The position numbers and the translations under genes were made by a program. From NCBI GenBank assembly GCA_022826755.1, contig JAJDUG010000020.1, forward strand, positions 1 through 41,636: a stretch of 41,636 bases of DNA, read 5' to 3'. Of the stretch, positions 16,639 through 24,689 are shown in pieces; position 1 is the first letter of the stretch, and each line of letters starts with the position of its first letter. The stretch comes from Acidobacteriota bacterium. GTDB taxonomy: Bacteria; Acidobacteriota; Terriglobia; Versatilivoradales; Versatilivoraceae. The notes below the pieces were generated by a model that worked only from the letters and a program-made list of their open reading frames with translations, had not been told where the DNA came from and made no database searches.

Positions 16639-17519
16639 GGTTCGGATCGTTTGACCGGCGGGCGGGGACGGCTCCCATGCAACCAACACCGGCAACCGAA
16701 GGGCTGAAGAGCTTGCTGATTCAGCCCGAGGTCAAGTTGGACCTGGCAGCCGCGGCGTTGCAGATTGCCTCGGAAGAGTATCCCGATCTCGACGTGGCAA
16801 GCTACCTGTTGCGCTTGGACCGTCTGGCCGAGCGAGCGGCGGGCCAGCTCTCCCTTTCGGTGGAACCGGATGTCATCGACAGCCTGGATAGCATCAACCG
16901 GACCTTGTATCGCGAGGAAGGGTTTTGCGGAAATGCCGACGTCTACTACGACCCCCGCAACAGTTTCCTGAATGAGGTTCTGGATCGTCGCAGGGGAATT
17001 CCCATTACCCTGTCCATCGTCTACATGGAGGTGGGGCGCCGGCTCGGACTGAATATTCGCGGCGTCGGCTTGCCCGGCCATTTTCTGGTCAAGTGCATGG
17101 CGGCAAGCGGCGAGTGGCTGATCGACCCCTTTTTCGGAGGGAAGACCGTCACTGAAGCCGAGTGCCGCCAGCGCCTGAAGCGACTGCATGGTGAGGAGTT
17201 TCCCTTTCAGCGCTCCTTTCTGGATTGCGTCACCAAGCGTCAGATTCTGGGGCGTCTGCTGGCCAACTTGAAGATGATCTACCTGGTCCAAAAGGATTTC
17301 GGAAGGGCCCTCAACGTGATCGACAAGATCCTTCTCATCTTTCCGCAGGCAGCCGGAGAGATCCGGGACCGTGGCTCGGTCTCATTTCGGCTCCAACGTT
17401 TTTCCGCGGCCATACGGGACTGGAATCGCTACCTGGCCATGAAGCCCCAGGCATCGGACGTCCAGGAGGTCAAGCAGAACCTGAAAGTGGCCGCAACCCA
17501 AATCGGTCTTCGCAACTGA
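16635..17519 (+). CDS. SirB1-family transglutaminase-like/TPR protein
   Basis: A 294-residue protein read from a GTG overlapping the previous stop (an ATG at 16677 is the alternative). Residues about 55-200 form the SirB1_N transglutaminase-like fold: 'NRTLYREEGFCGNADVYYDPRNSFL' region, 'RRGIPITLSIVYMEVGRRLG' and 'GVGLPGHFLVK'. In this family the usual catalytic Cys is generally replaced by Ser, as seems true here ('ITLSIVY'). The C-terminal third is TPR-like ('DFGRALNVIDKILLIFPQAA'). E. coli SirB1/YchA has the same plan; function unknown. It ends the 14530-17519 set. Confidence 0.85.
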   Translation: MRFGSFDRRAGTAPMQPTPATEGLKSLLIQPEVKLDLAAAALQIASEEYPDLDVASYLLRLDRLAERAAGQLSLSVEPDVIDSLDSINRTLYREEGFCGNADVYYDPRNSFLNEVLDRRRGIPITLSIVYMEVGRRLGLNIRGVGLPGHFLVKCMAASGEWLIDPFFGGKTVTEAECRQRLKRLHGEEFPFQRSFLDCVTKRQILGRLLANLKMIYLVQKDFGRALNVIDKILLIFPQAAGEIRDRGSVSFRLQRFSAAIRDWNRYLAMKPQASDVQEVKQNLKVAATQIGLRN

Positions 17520-17642
17520 AGGGTAGCAGCCGAGGGGCAGTATTGGGTCGGGGAAGGGCGCCGGCCGCCGTTGAGGTGTGGCGGGGACCTGTCCGGCAAA
17601 TGTCAATCGGATGGGAAGGGCCGGGAAGGATTGCCGGTTCCC
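17520..17642. other. Gap between convergent transcription units
   Basis: GC-rich, with several short self-complementary patches such as 'gcgccggccgcc', but no hairpin with a T-run on either strand. No terminator can be assigned. Confidence 0.2.
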
Positions 17643-19193
17643 TCACAACATCGGACCGGCGCGCCAGAGGGCGAACTCGCGGTGCCCGGTGACCTCGTTC
17701 TTGGCGTGTCTGCCGGAGGCTACGGCCAGGATCGTTTCAAAAATGTGCCGGCCCACCTCGTCCAGCGTTTGGGTCCCATCGATGATCGTGCCGGCATTGA
17801 TATCCATGTTCTCTTCCAGGTGGTGGAACATGCGGCTGTTGGTTGCTATCTTGAGGACCGGGACGATGGGATTGCCGGTGGGAGTCCCTCGCCCGGTGGT
17901 GAAACAGACGACATTGGCGCCGCTGGACACCAACCCGGATACCGATGGGGTATCGAAACCGGGTGAGTCCATGATCACAAAACCGGATCGATTGATTCGT
18001 TCGGCATAGTTGAAGACTCCTTGCAGTGGAGTACTCCCTGCCTTTCGAATGGCCCCCAGCGATTTCTCTACGATATTGGAAATTCCCCCCGCGAGGTTTC
18101 CGGGTGAAGGATTCTCATCCAGTTCTCCTCCCAGGGCAGCCGCGTAGGCCTTGTAGCGCTCCAGAATTCGCCACAGGCCCTCGGCGGCCTGGCTGGAGGC
18201 CGCCCCCCTCATCAGCAGGTGTTCCGCCCCATAGATCTCCGGGGTCTCCGGCAACACGGTAGTGCCGCCGCAACTGACGATCAGGTCGCTGGCCCGTCCC
18301 AGCGCCGGGTTGGCCGATATGCCCGAGTAGGCATCCGATCCCCCGCACTGGAGACCCAGCAGCAGGTGTTTGGCGGAGACGCTGCTGCGCCGGTATTTTC
18401 GGGCCCGCTCCACCAGCTCCTCCACGATTTCAATGCCCTGCTTCACGGTCGGGGTGGTGCCTCCGGCTCCCTGGATGGTCAAATAGCGCACCCGGCCCCG
18501 GGTATGGGTCTGCAACTGAAGGGGCAGGCTGGAGTGGCACCCTTGCACGCATTCCACGTTGCTTTCCTCGCAGCCCAGACCCACCACCAGGACAGCGGCA
18601 ACGTTGGGGTGGTACATGATGCCGTTATAGACGCGCATCAGTTGGGCAATGTCCTCCCCCTTCTCGCCGCCGCATCCCTCCTGGTGAGTAATGGGTATGA
18701 CCCCGTCGAAATGGGGGTCGTCCTGAAACCGTTGCTCGAAGTGCCTGGCGATGAGCTGGCTCGGATGGCTGGAGCAGATCACGGTCGAAAGCACCACCAC
18801 GTAGTTGCGGGTGCCCACTCCCCCCCATTCTCTCTGGTAACCCTGAAAGCTTGGAACCTGGCTGGAGGGCCGGAATCGGACCGGCTTGGGGTCGATTTCG
18901 GTTGCCTTCCGCCGGCCCCTCGTGTCCGGGACCATATTGTGATTGTGGACGGTGCCGCCCTGGGGAATGGGGCTGGTTGCAAGGCCGATCACTTCTCCGT
19001 AACGCAGGACGGTCTCACCGGAGGCGATCCCCTTCAATGCGATCTTGTGGCCCGGTTGCACCGTCTGGGTGACCAGCAGGCGAGTGCCGTTGGAACTCAA
19101 CAGAGTCCCCTTGCCGATGGTGGCCTTGGCCACGGCCACGTTGTCGTCGGGATGGATGACGATGGCTTTGTCCGACAGTCTGGCTTCGCTCAT
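17643..19193 (-). CDS. UxaA-family sugar-acid dehydratase (altronate/galactarate type)
   Basis: A 516-residue iron-dependent dehydratase of the altronate dehydratase (UxaA)/galactarate dehydratase (GarD) superfamily, cytoplasmic, with the usual full length. Residues about 1-95 are the SAF domain ('AIVIHPDDNVAVAKATI...VTQTVQPGHKIALK'). The catalytic part starts 'GYQREWGGVGTRNYV' and includes 'THQEGCGG', 'LGCEESN', 'LQCGGSDAYSGISANP' and 'TTGRGTPTGNPIVPVLKI', with the conserved cysteines in place. The exact substrate cannot be fixed from sequence. Its start overlaps the stop of the PhyH gene by four bases (ATGA), so the two are coupled. No uronate isomerase or KDG kinase gene is adjacent, so it may serve a different hydroxy-acid. 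Confidence 0.88.
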   Translation of the reverse strand: MSEARLSDKAIVIHPDDNVAVAKATIGKGTLLSSNGTRLLVTQTVQPGHKIALKGIASGETVLRYGEVIGLATSPIPQGGTVHNHNMVPDTRGRRKATEIDPKPVRFRPSSQVPSFQGYQREWGGVGTRNYVVVLSTVICSSHPSQLIARHFEQRFQDDPHFDGVIPITHQEGCGGEKGEDIAQLMRVYNGIMYHPNVAAVLVVGLGCEESNVECVQGCHSSLPLQLQTHTRGRVRYLTIQGAGGTTPTVKQGIEIVEELVERARKYRRSSVSAKHLLLGLQCGGSDAYSGISANPALGRASDLIVSCGGTTVLPETPEIYGAEHLLMRGAASSQAAEGLWRILERYKAYAAALGGELDENPSPGNLAGGISNIVEKSLGAIRKAGSTPLQGVFNYAERINRSGFVIMDSPGFDTPSVSGLVSSGANVVCFTTGRGTPTGNPIVPVLKIATNSRMFHHLEENMDINAGTIIDGTQTLDEVGRHIFETILAVASGRHAKNEVTGHREFALWRAGPML

Positions 19194-19996
19194 GGACTTG
19201 GATCCTCAACCGAATAATGGAGTAACCCCTGGACCTCTTCGGGCAAGCGTTCGAATACCGACTCGGGAAGGGAAGGCACCTCGGCGTTGGCCCCACCGGT
19301 GGCATCGACGATATCGTGGCGATCTACGGTGCCCGGGCGGAGGGGGTCGAGGTTCAACCACCAGGGCGCATAGCGCACGATGACCGCAACCCGGTCCCGA
19401 TCGGTTCGATTGGTGGCCACGGCATGCCACAGGCGCGCATCGCAGACGGCAACGGTGCCGGCGGACCCCAGCAGGCGACATTCCTCGGGGTGGGGGGCGT
19501 TGGGATCGACCCTTCCCCCTTTGCGGGGGTGGTCGGGCTTGCGGTGGCTGCCGGGAACCACGATGGTAGCGCCGTTTTCTTCGGTGAAATCGGTCAGCAT
19601 CCAGAAGGTCACCAGGTGCATGAGCAGATCGGGGTAGGGAGCCGGAATGCAGGCAGCACTATCCTGGTTGTAGGGCCAGTCGGCGTGGAATGCCCCCCGG
19701 GAGATTCCCGGGCCATTGACCGAACCCGTCAGCATGGAAATGCGAACATGGGAGCCCAGGAGGGATTGAGCCAGCCCCAGGACCCGGGAGTGGGCCAGAA
19801 AGGGCGCCAGGGCCTGATTCACTCGCAGGAATCCGGGGACGTGCCCGATGGGCATGGGCATGTCGGTGTGTTCCCTGACATCCCTGGCAACGCTCCGCCG
19901 CAGGCCGTCCAGGTCACCCGGGGGGATCACCCCCGGAATGAGGCAGTAGCCTTGCTCGTCCAGTTGGGCCGCCAATGCGGTGTGGTTGGTGTTCAA
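19190..19996 (-). CDS. Phytanoyl-CoA dioxygenase (PhyH) family oxygenase
   Basis: A 268-residue Fe(II)/2-oxoglutarate-dependent oxygenase. The facial triad is visible: H104 and D106 in 'FHADWPYN' and H191 in 'RLWHAVATN'. An arginine for 2-oxoglutarate follows in 'RVAVIVRYAPWW'. The N-terminus 'LDEQGYCLIPGVIPPGDLD' is the typical PhyH opening. Members hydroxylate varied small molecules; the 'NGATIVVPGSHRKP' block is common to the family and gives no substrate clue. It lies 75 bases after the radical SAM gene and overlaps the dehydratase gene by ATGA, so the three are probably one operon. Confidence 0.88.
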   Translation of the reverse strand: MNTNHTALAAQLDEQGYCLIPGVIPPGDLDGLRRSVARDVREHTDMPMPIGHVPGFLRVNQALAPFLAHSRVLGLAQSLLGSHVRISMLTGSVNGPGISRGAFHADWPYNQDSAACIPAPYPDLLMHLVTFWMLTDFTEENGATIVVPGSHRKPDHPRKGGRVDPNAPHPEECRLLGSAGTVAVCDARLWHAVATNRTDRDRVAVIVRYAPWWLNLDPLRPGTVDRHDIVDATGGANAEVPSLPESVFERLPEEVQGLLHYSVEDPSP

Positions 19997-20071
19997 TCCT
20001 ACCTCTTCCAGGTTGCAGTCGTGACCTGGGTATCCGGACGTCGAGTGAAAGGAAAAGGCGTGGGATTCGGG

Positions 20072-22048
20072 CTAAACGCGATGAGTGGCCTTGACGGCTT
20101 CCAGGACTTCTCGATCTTTCTCCAGGATGGCGGGGTTCTCATTGCAGCAGCTTCCGGAGGCGGCCGAGTCTTGAATCACCGGCAGTGTCAACTGGTGCCG
20201 GGTTGTCTCGAGGGGAACCTTTTTGCCCTTGGCGAAGATGTCGTGTCTCCCCCGGGTCTTGTGCCATTCCGCCAGGGTGGCGGTTTGGTGCATGTTTTCG
20301 ATGATCTGCCTCCAGCCAACCCCGGTGTTGTAGGCACAGAAGGAAATTTCTCCCTCCTGGGTGCCATAGGGGATGACACACATTTCGGTGCGCCGGAAAT
20401 CGTAGGTCCACAGGTCCTGGAACCACATGCCCTCCACGCACAGCACGCGCCAGTCGTCCTGGTTGCTGCGGGTCTTCATGCGGTCGTTGCGGTCGCTGTC
20501 CGAACGCGCCGAGCTGGGCTTGAACAGGTTGACGATCTGCGAGATGGGAAATCCCCGGGGAGCCAGGTCCGCCTTGAAGTTGCGCAGAATGGCCAGAGCA
20601 AGCTGGGCCCCGGTCAAGGCCTTGCCGCGAGCGGTGTCGGTAATGACCGCCACGTCCCGGATGAATTGTTCGTAGTCGAAGAACTTGAACAGGGGCGTCC
20701 ATTCGCGGGTGCGGCGGTTGACCACCAGCAGGCTGAAGATGCCGCAGTTGGGATGGCAGTTGCAGGCGCTCCATCCCCAGGAGGCATCCGCTCCTTGCAG
20801 CAGATCCATCACGCTGGTGAAGGCGCTGTAGGACGACAGGGGAAACCAGTCGCGAAGGGGCTGCCAGTCGGCGGACAACTGGCTCTTGAGATCCTGGGTC
20901 ATTTGAGACAGGGTGTAGCGTTGCGCGTATCGGGTGCTGTCTTCGACGTCCTCATCCCGACCGGTGAAGGACACGGGTTGGAAGGCGATGGTTTGAATCT
21001 TGTCGACGTTGCGTGCGGCGAAATCGACGATCGATCCGATTCCCTGGTTGTTGACGCCGTTGACGATGGTGGTCACCAAAGTGGTCTTCATGCCCACCTT
21101 GGCCATGTTCTCGATGGCCTGCAACTTGACATCGAACAAATTGCCGACGCCGCGGTGACTGTTGCTTTCTTCGCAGGTGCCGTCGAATTGCAGATAAGCC
21201 CCGTGAAGGCCCGCCTCGTGAGCCTGCTGGGTGAACTCCTCGCTCTGTGCGAAGCGAATTCCGTTGGTGGCCGCCAGGACCCGATAGAATCCGATCTTCT
21301 TGGCATAGGCGACGGCTTCGATGAAAAATGGGGAAAGGGTCGGTTCTCCCCCGGAGAAAAGAATGATCACCTGGCGCCGTGGCTTGTAGGAGACGGCACG
21401 GTCCAGAATGGCCTTGATGTCTTCAAACTCCGGTTGATGAACGTAGCCGACCTGATTGGCATCCATGAAGCAGGGATTGCACATCATGTTGCATCGGTTG
21501 GTCAAATCCACCGTCAGCACGGCGCCGCGTCCGAACTTGATGCTGGAGTTTCCATGGCGATGGACGTGGTCATCGTCGGAGCAGCGGAAATCCCGTCCGA
21601 AGAAGAGACCCTCGATTCGACGGGTGAATTCGGGGCTGGTGGAGAGTACGTCCTCGAAAGGTCCGTGCTTGTCGCACACCTTTCTCATGATCACCTTGCC
21701 ACCCTCTTCCAGAATCTGAGCCTTGATTTCACCCGGGTGTCCCGACATCAGGGTGGAGAGGTCGGCTTCGCCGTTAATGATGGCATTGCGAACCTCGGGC
21801 ACGCAGCGCGGACACAAGGAGTCGGTAATTCTGGGGAATCCCAGGGTGGGAGCCGAGCGTTCGCGACTCTTCAGCATCTTGCCCGGAGCCCAGCGGGGAG
21901 TCGGGAGTTGTCCTTCCGGGAGGCTTCGATTGACGGCCTGGAAGGTCTTCCAGGTCAGATCGGCTACACCGGAGAGAAAGGACGATCCCGAGAGCTGGTG
22001 CCACCAGCTTCGGTTCCGACCCTCTCTAAACATGTGGTCTGTGTACAT
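20072..22048 (-). CDS. Radical SAM enzyme of the tetraether lipid synthase (Tes)-like family
   Basis: A 658-residue multi-cluster iron-sulfur enzyme. The radical SAM motif is 'CNMMCNPC' (C186, C190, C193), with 'SGGEPTLSP' at 232-240. N-terminal 'LCPRC' (C79, C82) and 'KVCDKHG' (C125, H128) form a rubredoxin-like site. 'CNCHPNC' (C429, C431, C435) and the block 'RVLC' (C537), 'RRTEMCVIPYGT' (C557), 'EISFCAYNTGVGWR' (C571) provide ligands for further clusters. This order matches archaeal Tes, which couples lipid alkyl chains through unactivated carbons. Bacterial relatives are implicated in membrane-spanning lipids such as iso-diabolic acid. It is longer than archaeal Tes by about 150 residues. 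ATG follows GGAGG by five bases. Substrate in this organism is inferred, not shown. Confidence 0.8.
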   Translation of the reverse strand: MYTDHMFREGRNRSWWHQLSGSSFLSGVADLTWKTFQAVNRSLPEGQLPTPRWAPGKMLKSRERSAPTLGFPRITDSLCPRCVPEVRNAIINGEADLSTLMSGHPGEIKAQILEEGGKVIMRKVCDKHGPFEDVLSTSPEFTRRIEGLFFGRDFRCSDDDHVHRHGNSSIKFGRGAVLTVDLTNRCNMMCNPCFMDANQVGYVHQPEFEDIKAILDRAVSYKPRRQVIILFSGGEPTLSPFFIEAVAYAKKIGFYRVLAATNGIRFAQSEEFTQQAHEAGLHGAYLQFDGTCEESNSHRGVGNLFDVKLQAIENMAKVGMKTTLVTTIVNGVNNQGIGSIVDFAARNVDKIQTIAFQPVSFTGRDEDVEDSTRYAQRYTLSQMTQDLKSQLSADWQPLRDWFPLSSYSAFTSVMDLLQGADASWGWSACNCHPNCGIFSLLVVNRRTREWTPLFKFFDYEQFIRDVAVITDTARGKALTGAQLALAILRNFKADLAPRGFPISQIVNLFKPSSARSDSDRNDRMKTRSNQDDWRVLCVEGMWFQDLWTYDFRRTEMCVIPYGTQEGEISFCAYNTGVGWRQIIENMHQTATLAEWHKTRGRHDIFAKGKKVPLETTRHQLTLPVIQDSAASGSCCNENPAILEKDREVLEAVKATHRV

Positions 22049-22284
22049 CGATGCCTCCGGGACTGAGGGGGTTGAGACCGCACACTACCAAGGCAGGATG
22101 GCAAGGGCCGTAACCGAGTCACAGGCCTCCGGTTACCCTAGGACAGGCTACCAACTTCGAGTCGGCAATGTCCAGCAAAAACTGTCTACTGAGTGCTTTC
22201 CGGACAGTGACGGCCGGCCGTGGCCGGATTGGCAGTCGTCGCCGCGGTTGCCGGTCGGAAAATGCGGGTGACTGACCCTGGGAA

Positions 22285-22360
22285 TGGAGCCGACGAGCGG
22301 GATTGAACCGCTGACCTGTCGATTACGAATCGACCGCTCTACCAGCTGAGCTACGTCGGC
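22285..22360 (-). tRNA. tRNA-Thr (anticodon CGT)
   Basis: Read on the minus strand from 22360. The acceptor stem is GCCGACG/CGTCGGC, the D arm carries 'AGCTCAGCTGGTAGAGC', the anticodon stem-loop is 'GTCGA-TTCGTAA-TCGAC' giving anticodon CGT, and the T arm has 'GGTTCAATCC'. The discriminator is T and the 3' CCA is encoded. All stems pair. A TTGACA/TATAGT promoter lies about 100 nt upstream. Confidence 0.95.
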
Positions 22361-22388
22361 CCGAGCCGGATGCGCTTGCCGGCACAAG

Positions 22389-22418
22389 AAAATGCCCACC
22401 CCGAAGGATGGGCATTTT
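22389..22418. terminator. Bidirectional terminator-like hairpin upstream of tRNA-Thr
   Basis: The arms 'aaaatgccca' (22389-22398) and 'tgggcatttt' (22409-22418) pair perfectly, extended by a C/A mismatch and a CC/GG pair around a CGAA loop. The A and T runs at the base make it terminator-like on both strands. It lies between the minus-strand promoter at 22469-22498 and the tRNA, so on that strand it would act inside the leader. Confidence 0.6.
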
Positions 22419-22468
22419 CAAAGAGGAGAGGGTTGACTAAACTAGCCAATACCCACCATTAACTGCAA

Positions 22469-22498
22469 ACTATAGCGGGGTGAGGCATCGGTTGTCAA
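22469..22498 (-). promoter_or_regulatory. Near-consensus sigma-70 promoter
   Basis: On the minus strand, TTGACA (22498-22493), an 18-bp spacer and TATAGT (22474-22469). Transcription should begin near 22462 and proceed toward the hairpin at 22389-22418 and the tRNA-Thr gene. It is the best promoter match in the window. Confidence 0.7.
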
Positions 22499-22626
22499 GC
22501 GGATTCTTGAAATTCTTGGAATTGAGCGAGGAACAAAAGAGAGTGTCTAAACGACGTGATATCTATGCCTTAAACTGTTCAATGGAAATCCCTACTTCAT
22601 TTTTCGCACATCGTGGGGATTGAGTC

Positions 22627-23208
22627 ATGACCCGGTTCGAGCAGGAGAAGTGGCAAGCCAGGTACGCCTCATTGCCTTCCGGCCGGCTCCCCGCCAAGCC
22701 TGCGGCTAGATGGCTGCGCCGTTGGAGCCGGGTTGTTCCGCGCGGACGGGTGGTTGATCTGGGCATGGGACTTGGAGGCAACGCCTTGTACCTGGCAGCC
22801 CGGGGAGCTTCAGTACTCGGGATCGATATCTCGGAACATGCCGTCAGGGCATTGCGTCAGACAGCCTTGAACCGTGGCTTGAGGCTCGAGCTGGTCGTTG
22901 CCGATCTGGATGTATTCCCGCTGCCGATGAATCGTTTCGATGCGGTCCTCTGCTTTTTCTATTTGAATCGCGCTCTCTTCCCTCAAATCAGGAACAGTCT
23001 CAAGCCCGGGGGTGTCTTTCTCATGGAAACCTTCGTGGCCGACCCGCAACGGCAAGACAAGGATCAACCCCGCCATCGACTCGCTGAAAAGGAGCTGCTC
23101 GCGGCCTTCGATGATTGGGAGGTTCTCGACTACGCCGAGGGCATCTACCCGGAATCTCCCCACGGGCAGGCGGCCACGGCCCGTATTTGCGCCCGGAAGC
23201 CGGAGTAG
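22627..23208 (+). CDS. Class I SAM-dependent methyltransferase
   Basis: A 193-residue protein of the TehB/Methyltransf_25 type. Motif I is 'VVDLGMGLGGNALYLA' (about residues 42-57), the acidic end of strand 2 is 'VLGIDIS', and 'VVADLDVFPLP' and 'FDAVLCFFYLNRALFPQI' supply motifs II and III. 'SLKPGGVFLMET' completes the Rossmann-type core. The substrate is unknown; relatives methylate tellurite, thiols or small metabolites. The ATG follows a GGGGATTGAG region. The first 20 residues ('KWQARYA') are typical of TehB-like proteins, where they help build the active site. It is separated from both neighbours by gaps, so it is probably monocistronic. Confidence 0.85.
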   Translation: MTRFEQEKWQARYASLPSGRLPAKPAARWLRRWSRVVPRGRVVDLGMGLGGNALYLAARGASVLGIDISEHAVRALRQTALNRGLRLELVVADLDVFPLPMNRFDAVLCFFYLNRALFPQIRNSLKPGGVFLMETFVADPQRQDKDQPRHRLAEKELLAAFDDWEVLDYAEGIYPESPHGQAATARICARKPE

Positions 23209-23256
23209 TTCGCCCGATGCCGTCGGTCCTGTGACGAAGTGTGGGATTTGGGGGGC

Positions 23257-23643
23257 TCAAATCATCCGGATTGGCCCCGGGTAGCGCGCGACAACTTCGT
23301 CCGCCGTCAAAAGCGTCAGCCCTTCGAGCTGGGCCTGCGCGATCAGGATGCGGTCGAACGGATCCTTGTGTATGGGGGGAAGCAGATCCACAGCCACTGC
23401 GTGAGCGCCGGTGACAGGCAGTTCCACGTAACCGTTCTCCAGCAACCCGCGGCGCAGCAGGCGCGGGTCGGCGCTGAACTCCTGTCGCCCGAGCCCCTTC
23501 TTGATGGCCACCTCCCAAAGCGAAGCGGGGCTGAAGACCAATTCGTTCTCCGGGTCTTCGATCAGCGCACGCGCATCGGCCGGCAATCGAGGCGACGCGC
23601 CCGCTGCCCAAAGCAAGACATGTGTGTCGAGAAGGAGAATCAA
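23257..23643 (-). CDS. vapC: PIN-domain toxin (VapC type)
   Basis: A 128-residue PIN-fold ribonuclease. The acidic metal-binding residues are in place: D6 in 'LLLDTHVLLW', E44 in 'SLWEVAIKKGLG', D94/D97 in 'KDPFDRILIAQAQ' and D115 in 'LLTADEVVARY'. VapC toxins cut tRNA or rRNA and are held inactive by their antitoxin. It follows the antitoxin gene with a four-base ATGA overlap, the standard arrangement. 'LLWAAGASPRLP' and 'GYVELPVTGAHAVAV' are typical of the subgroup paired with Phd-like antitoxins. The target cannot be predicted from sequence. Confidence 0.88.
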   Translation of the reverse strand: MILLLDTHVLLWAAGASPRLPADARALIEDPENELVFSPASLWEVAIKKGLGRQEFSADPRLLRRGLLENGYVELPVTGAHAVAVDLLPPIHKDPFDRILIAQAQLEGLTLLTADEVVARYPGPIRMI

Positions 23644-23885
23644 CCGTCACCTTCGAACAGGGCTTCGATCTCTTCGGAACCCATGCGGTCGAAGTCCTCG
23701 GGTACCGGAATTCTTCCGGCCATGAATCCCACCCGGCGGGCGGACCCGGCACTCGGCGCTTCCAGGGCGACGACTTTGGCGACGGGCTTGCCCGCGCGCG
23801 CAATTATGAAGGGCTCGCCCTTGGCGGCAGCCTCGACGAGACGTGAGAGATGGGTCTTGGCTTCGTGCATGTTGAACGTACGCAT
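23640..23885 (-). CDS. Phd/YefM-type antitoxin of the VapC-like toxin
   Basis: An 81-residue antitoxin. The N-terminal DNA-binding half is 'MRTFNMHEAKTHLSRLVEAA' followed by 'KGEPFIIARAGKPVAKVVAL', the Phd/YefM signature. The acidic C-terminal tail ('DRMGSEEIEALFEGDG') is the likely toxin-wrapping segment. ATG 23885 follows AAGGAG with seven bases between. A palindromic operator overlaps the ribosome site region immediately upstream, suggesting autoregulation by the antitoxin-toxin complex. The gene is upstream of and overlaps the toxin gene by ATGA. Confidence 0.88.
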   Translation of the reverse strand: MRTFNMHEAKTHLSRLVEAAAKGEPFIIARAGKPVAKVVALEAPSAGSARRVGFMAGRIPVPEDFDRMGSEEIEALFEGDG

Positions 23886-23898
23886 AACCTGACTCCTT

Positions 23899-23923
23899 GA
23901 ACCTAGTCTATATGACTTAGTTC
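23899..23923. promoter_or_regulatory. Palindromic operator of the toxin-antitoxin operon
   Basis: A 25-bp near-palindrome: outer arms GAAC and GTTC, inner arms AGTC and GACT around TATAT. It contains a -10-like TATAGA on the minus strand and lies 14 bp upstream of the antitoxin start. Position and symmetry fit autoregulatory binding of a Phd/YefM antitoxin dimer. Confidence 0.55.
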
Positions 23924-24689
23924 ACTATCGCAAGCTCCTACACCTGCCGCCGTGGATTGCAGAGGCAACGGGACAGAATGCGGGCGAGACGCCCGCGCTC
24001 CCGGGAGGCGCCTCCTCCCATCGTTCTTGCACCTCAAGAGGGGGCGCGGGCTGACCTGCCGGGCCCCGCCCCCACGACAGGGCGGATCATTCGAGGGTGA
24101 AACAGGGGGTCGTCAATAAAGACGAACCACGAATGAACACGAATTCACACGAATACGGGTGGACTTGCTCGAACGACACGCGACACCGAAACGCTTCTGC
24201 AACTTCTGCACCCTTGCCATGACTTCGTGGATAACCCCTCGATATCGATGGTCACACCCGCCAATCGACACCTCATCAATCCGTTTATTGGTGTTCATTC
24301 GTGTCCATTGGTGGTTCGCCGTTTTCCTTGGCATCCCGTCGCGGTTAACCTCAACGCCTTGGTGGCCCTTCGTCGTCCTTCGTGTGCCTTCGTGGATAAC
24401 TCTTTTTTTCTGTTGTTTCAGGCAGGGTGATTAACGTATCGATCAAATAGCTCTCCACTCTTCACTCTCCACTCTTCACTCTCCACTCTTCACTCTCCAC
24501 TCTCCACTCTTCACTCTCCACTCTTCACTCGGCCACACCGTCATCTCATGCGACGAGACGGCTCATTGCAGGCGAAACAGGTGCGCTCCGGACAAACCCC
24601 TTCCAAAGAGACCTCCCGATACGATATTTTGAGGCGGAGCGGGAACCGCGACACGGCCGGTGCGGTACTGGATCAGGGGAAGGGAATCG
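23924..24689. repeat. Repeat-rich intergenic region
   Basis: No gene is supported. Positions 24123-24156 and 24291-24318 are inverted arms of a dispersed element ('cgaaccac..gaatgaacacgaat' facing its complement), related to the pair at 29115-29192. Positions 24365-24404 carry 'ccttcgtgtgccttcgtgg' plus 'ataactctttttt', whose complement recurs at 41404-41426. Positions 24451-24530 are a tandem array of the 14-mer 'ctccactcttcact' with some shortened units. Remaining sequence shows nothing recognisable. Confidence 0.65.
24451..24530. repeat. Tandem minisatellite of a 14-bp unit
   Basis: About five to six units of 'ctccactcttcact', one of them shortened, run without spacers. The complement of the same motif appears at 32601-32624 ('gaagagt' repeated), and a related 'atccacta/atcacta' tract lies at 32714-32750. 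The units are too short and contiguous to be CRISPR. Confidence 0.75.

Noticed and set aside
19316-22066. A 916-codon open frame on the plus strand
   Set aside because: It lies antisense to the dehydratase, PhyH and radical SAM genes. Those show full family motifs, while this frame has Gly/His/Val-rich, motif-free translation.
22110-22136. Inverted repeat 'gtaaccg'/'cggttac' upstream of the radical SAM gene
   Set aside because: Only seven pairs with a 13-nt loop and no linked promoter; too weak to call a regulatory site.
24451-24530. Possible CRISPR array
   Set aside because: Units are 14 bp and contiguous with no unique spacers, and no cas gene is in the window.
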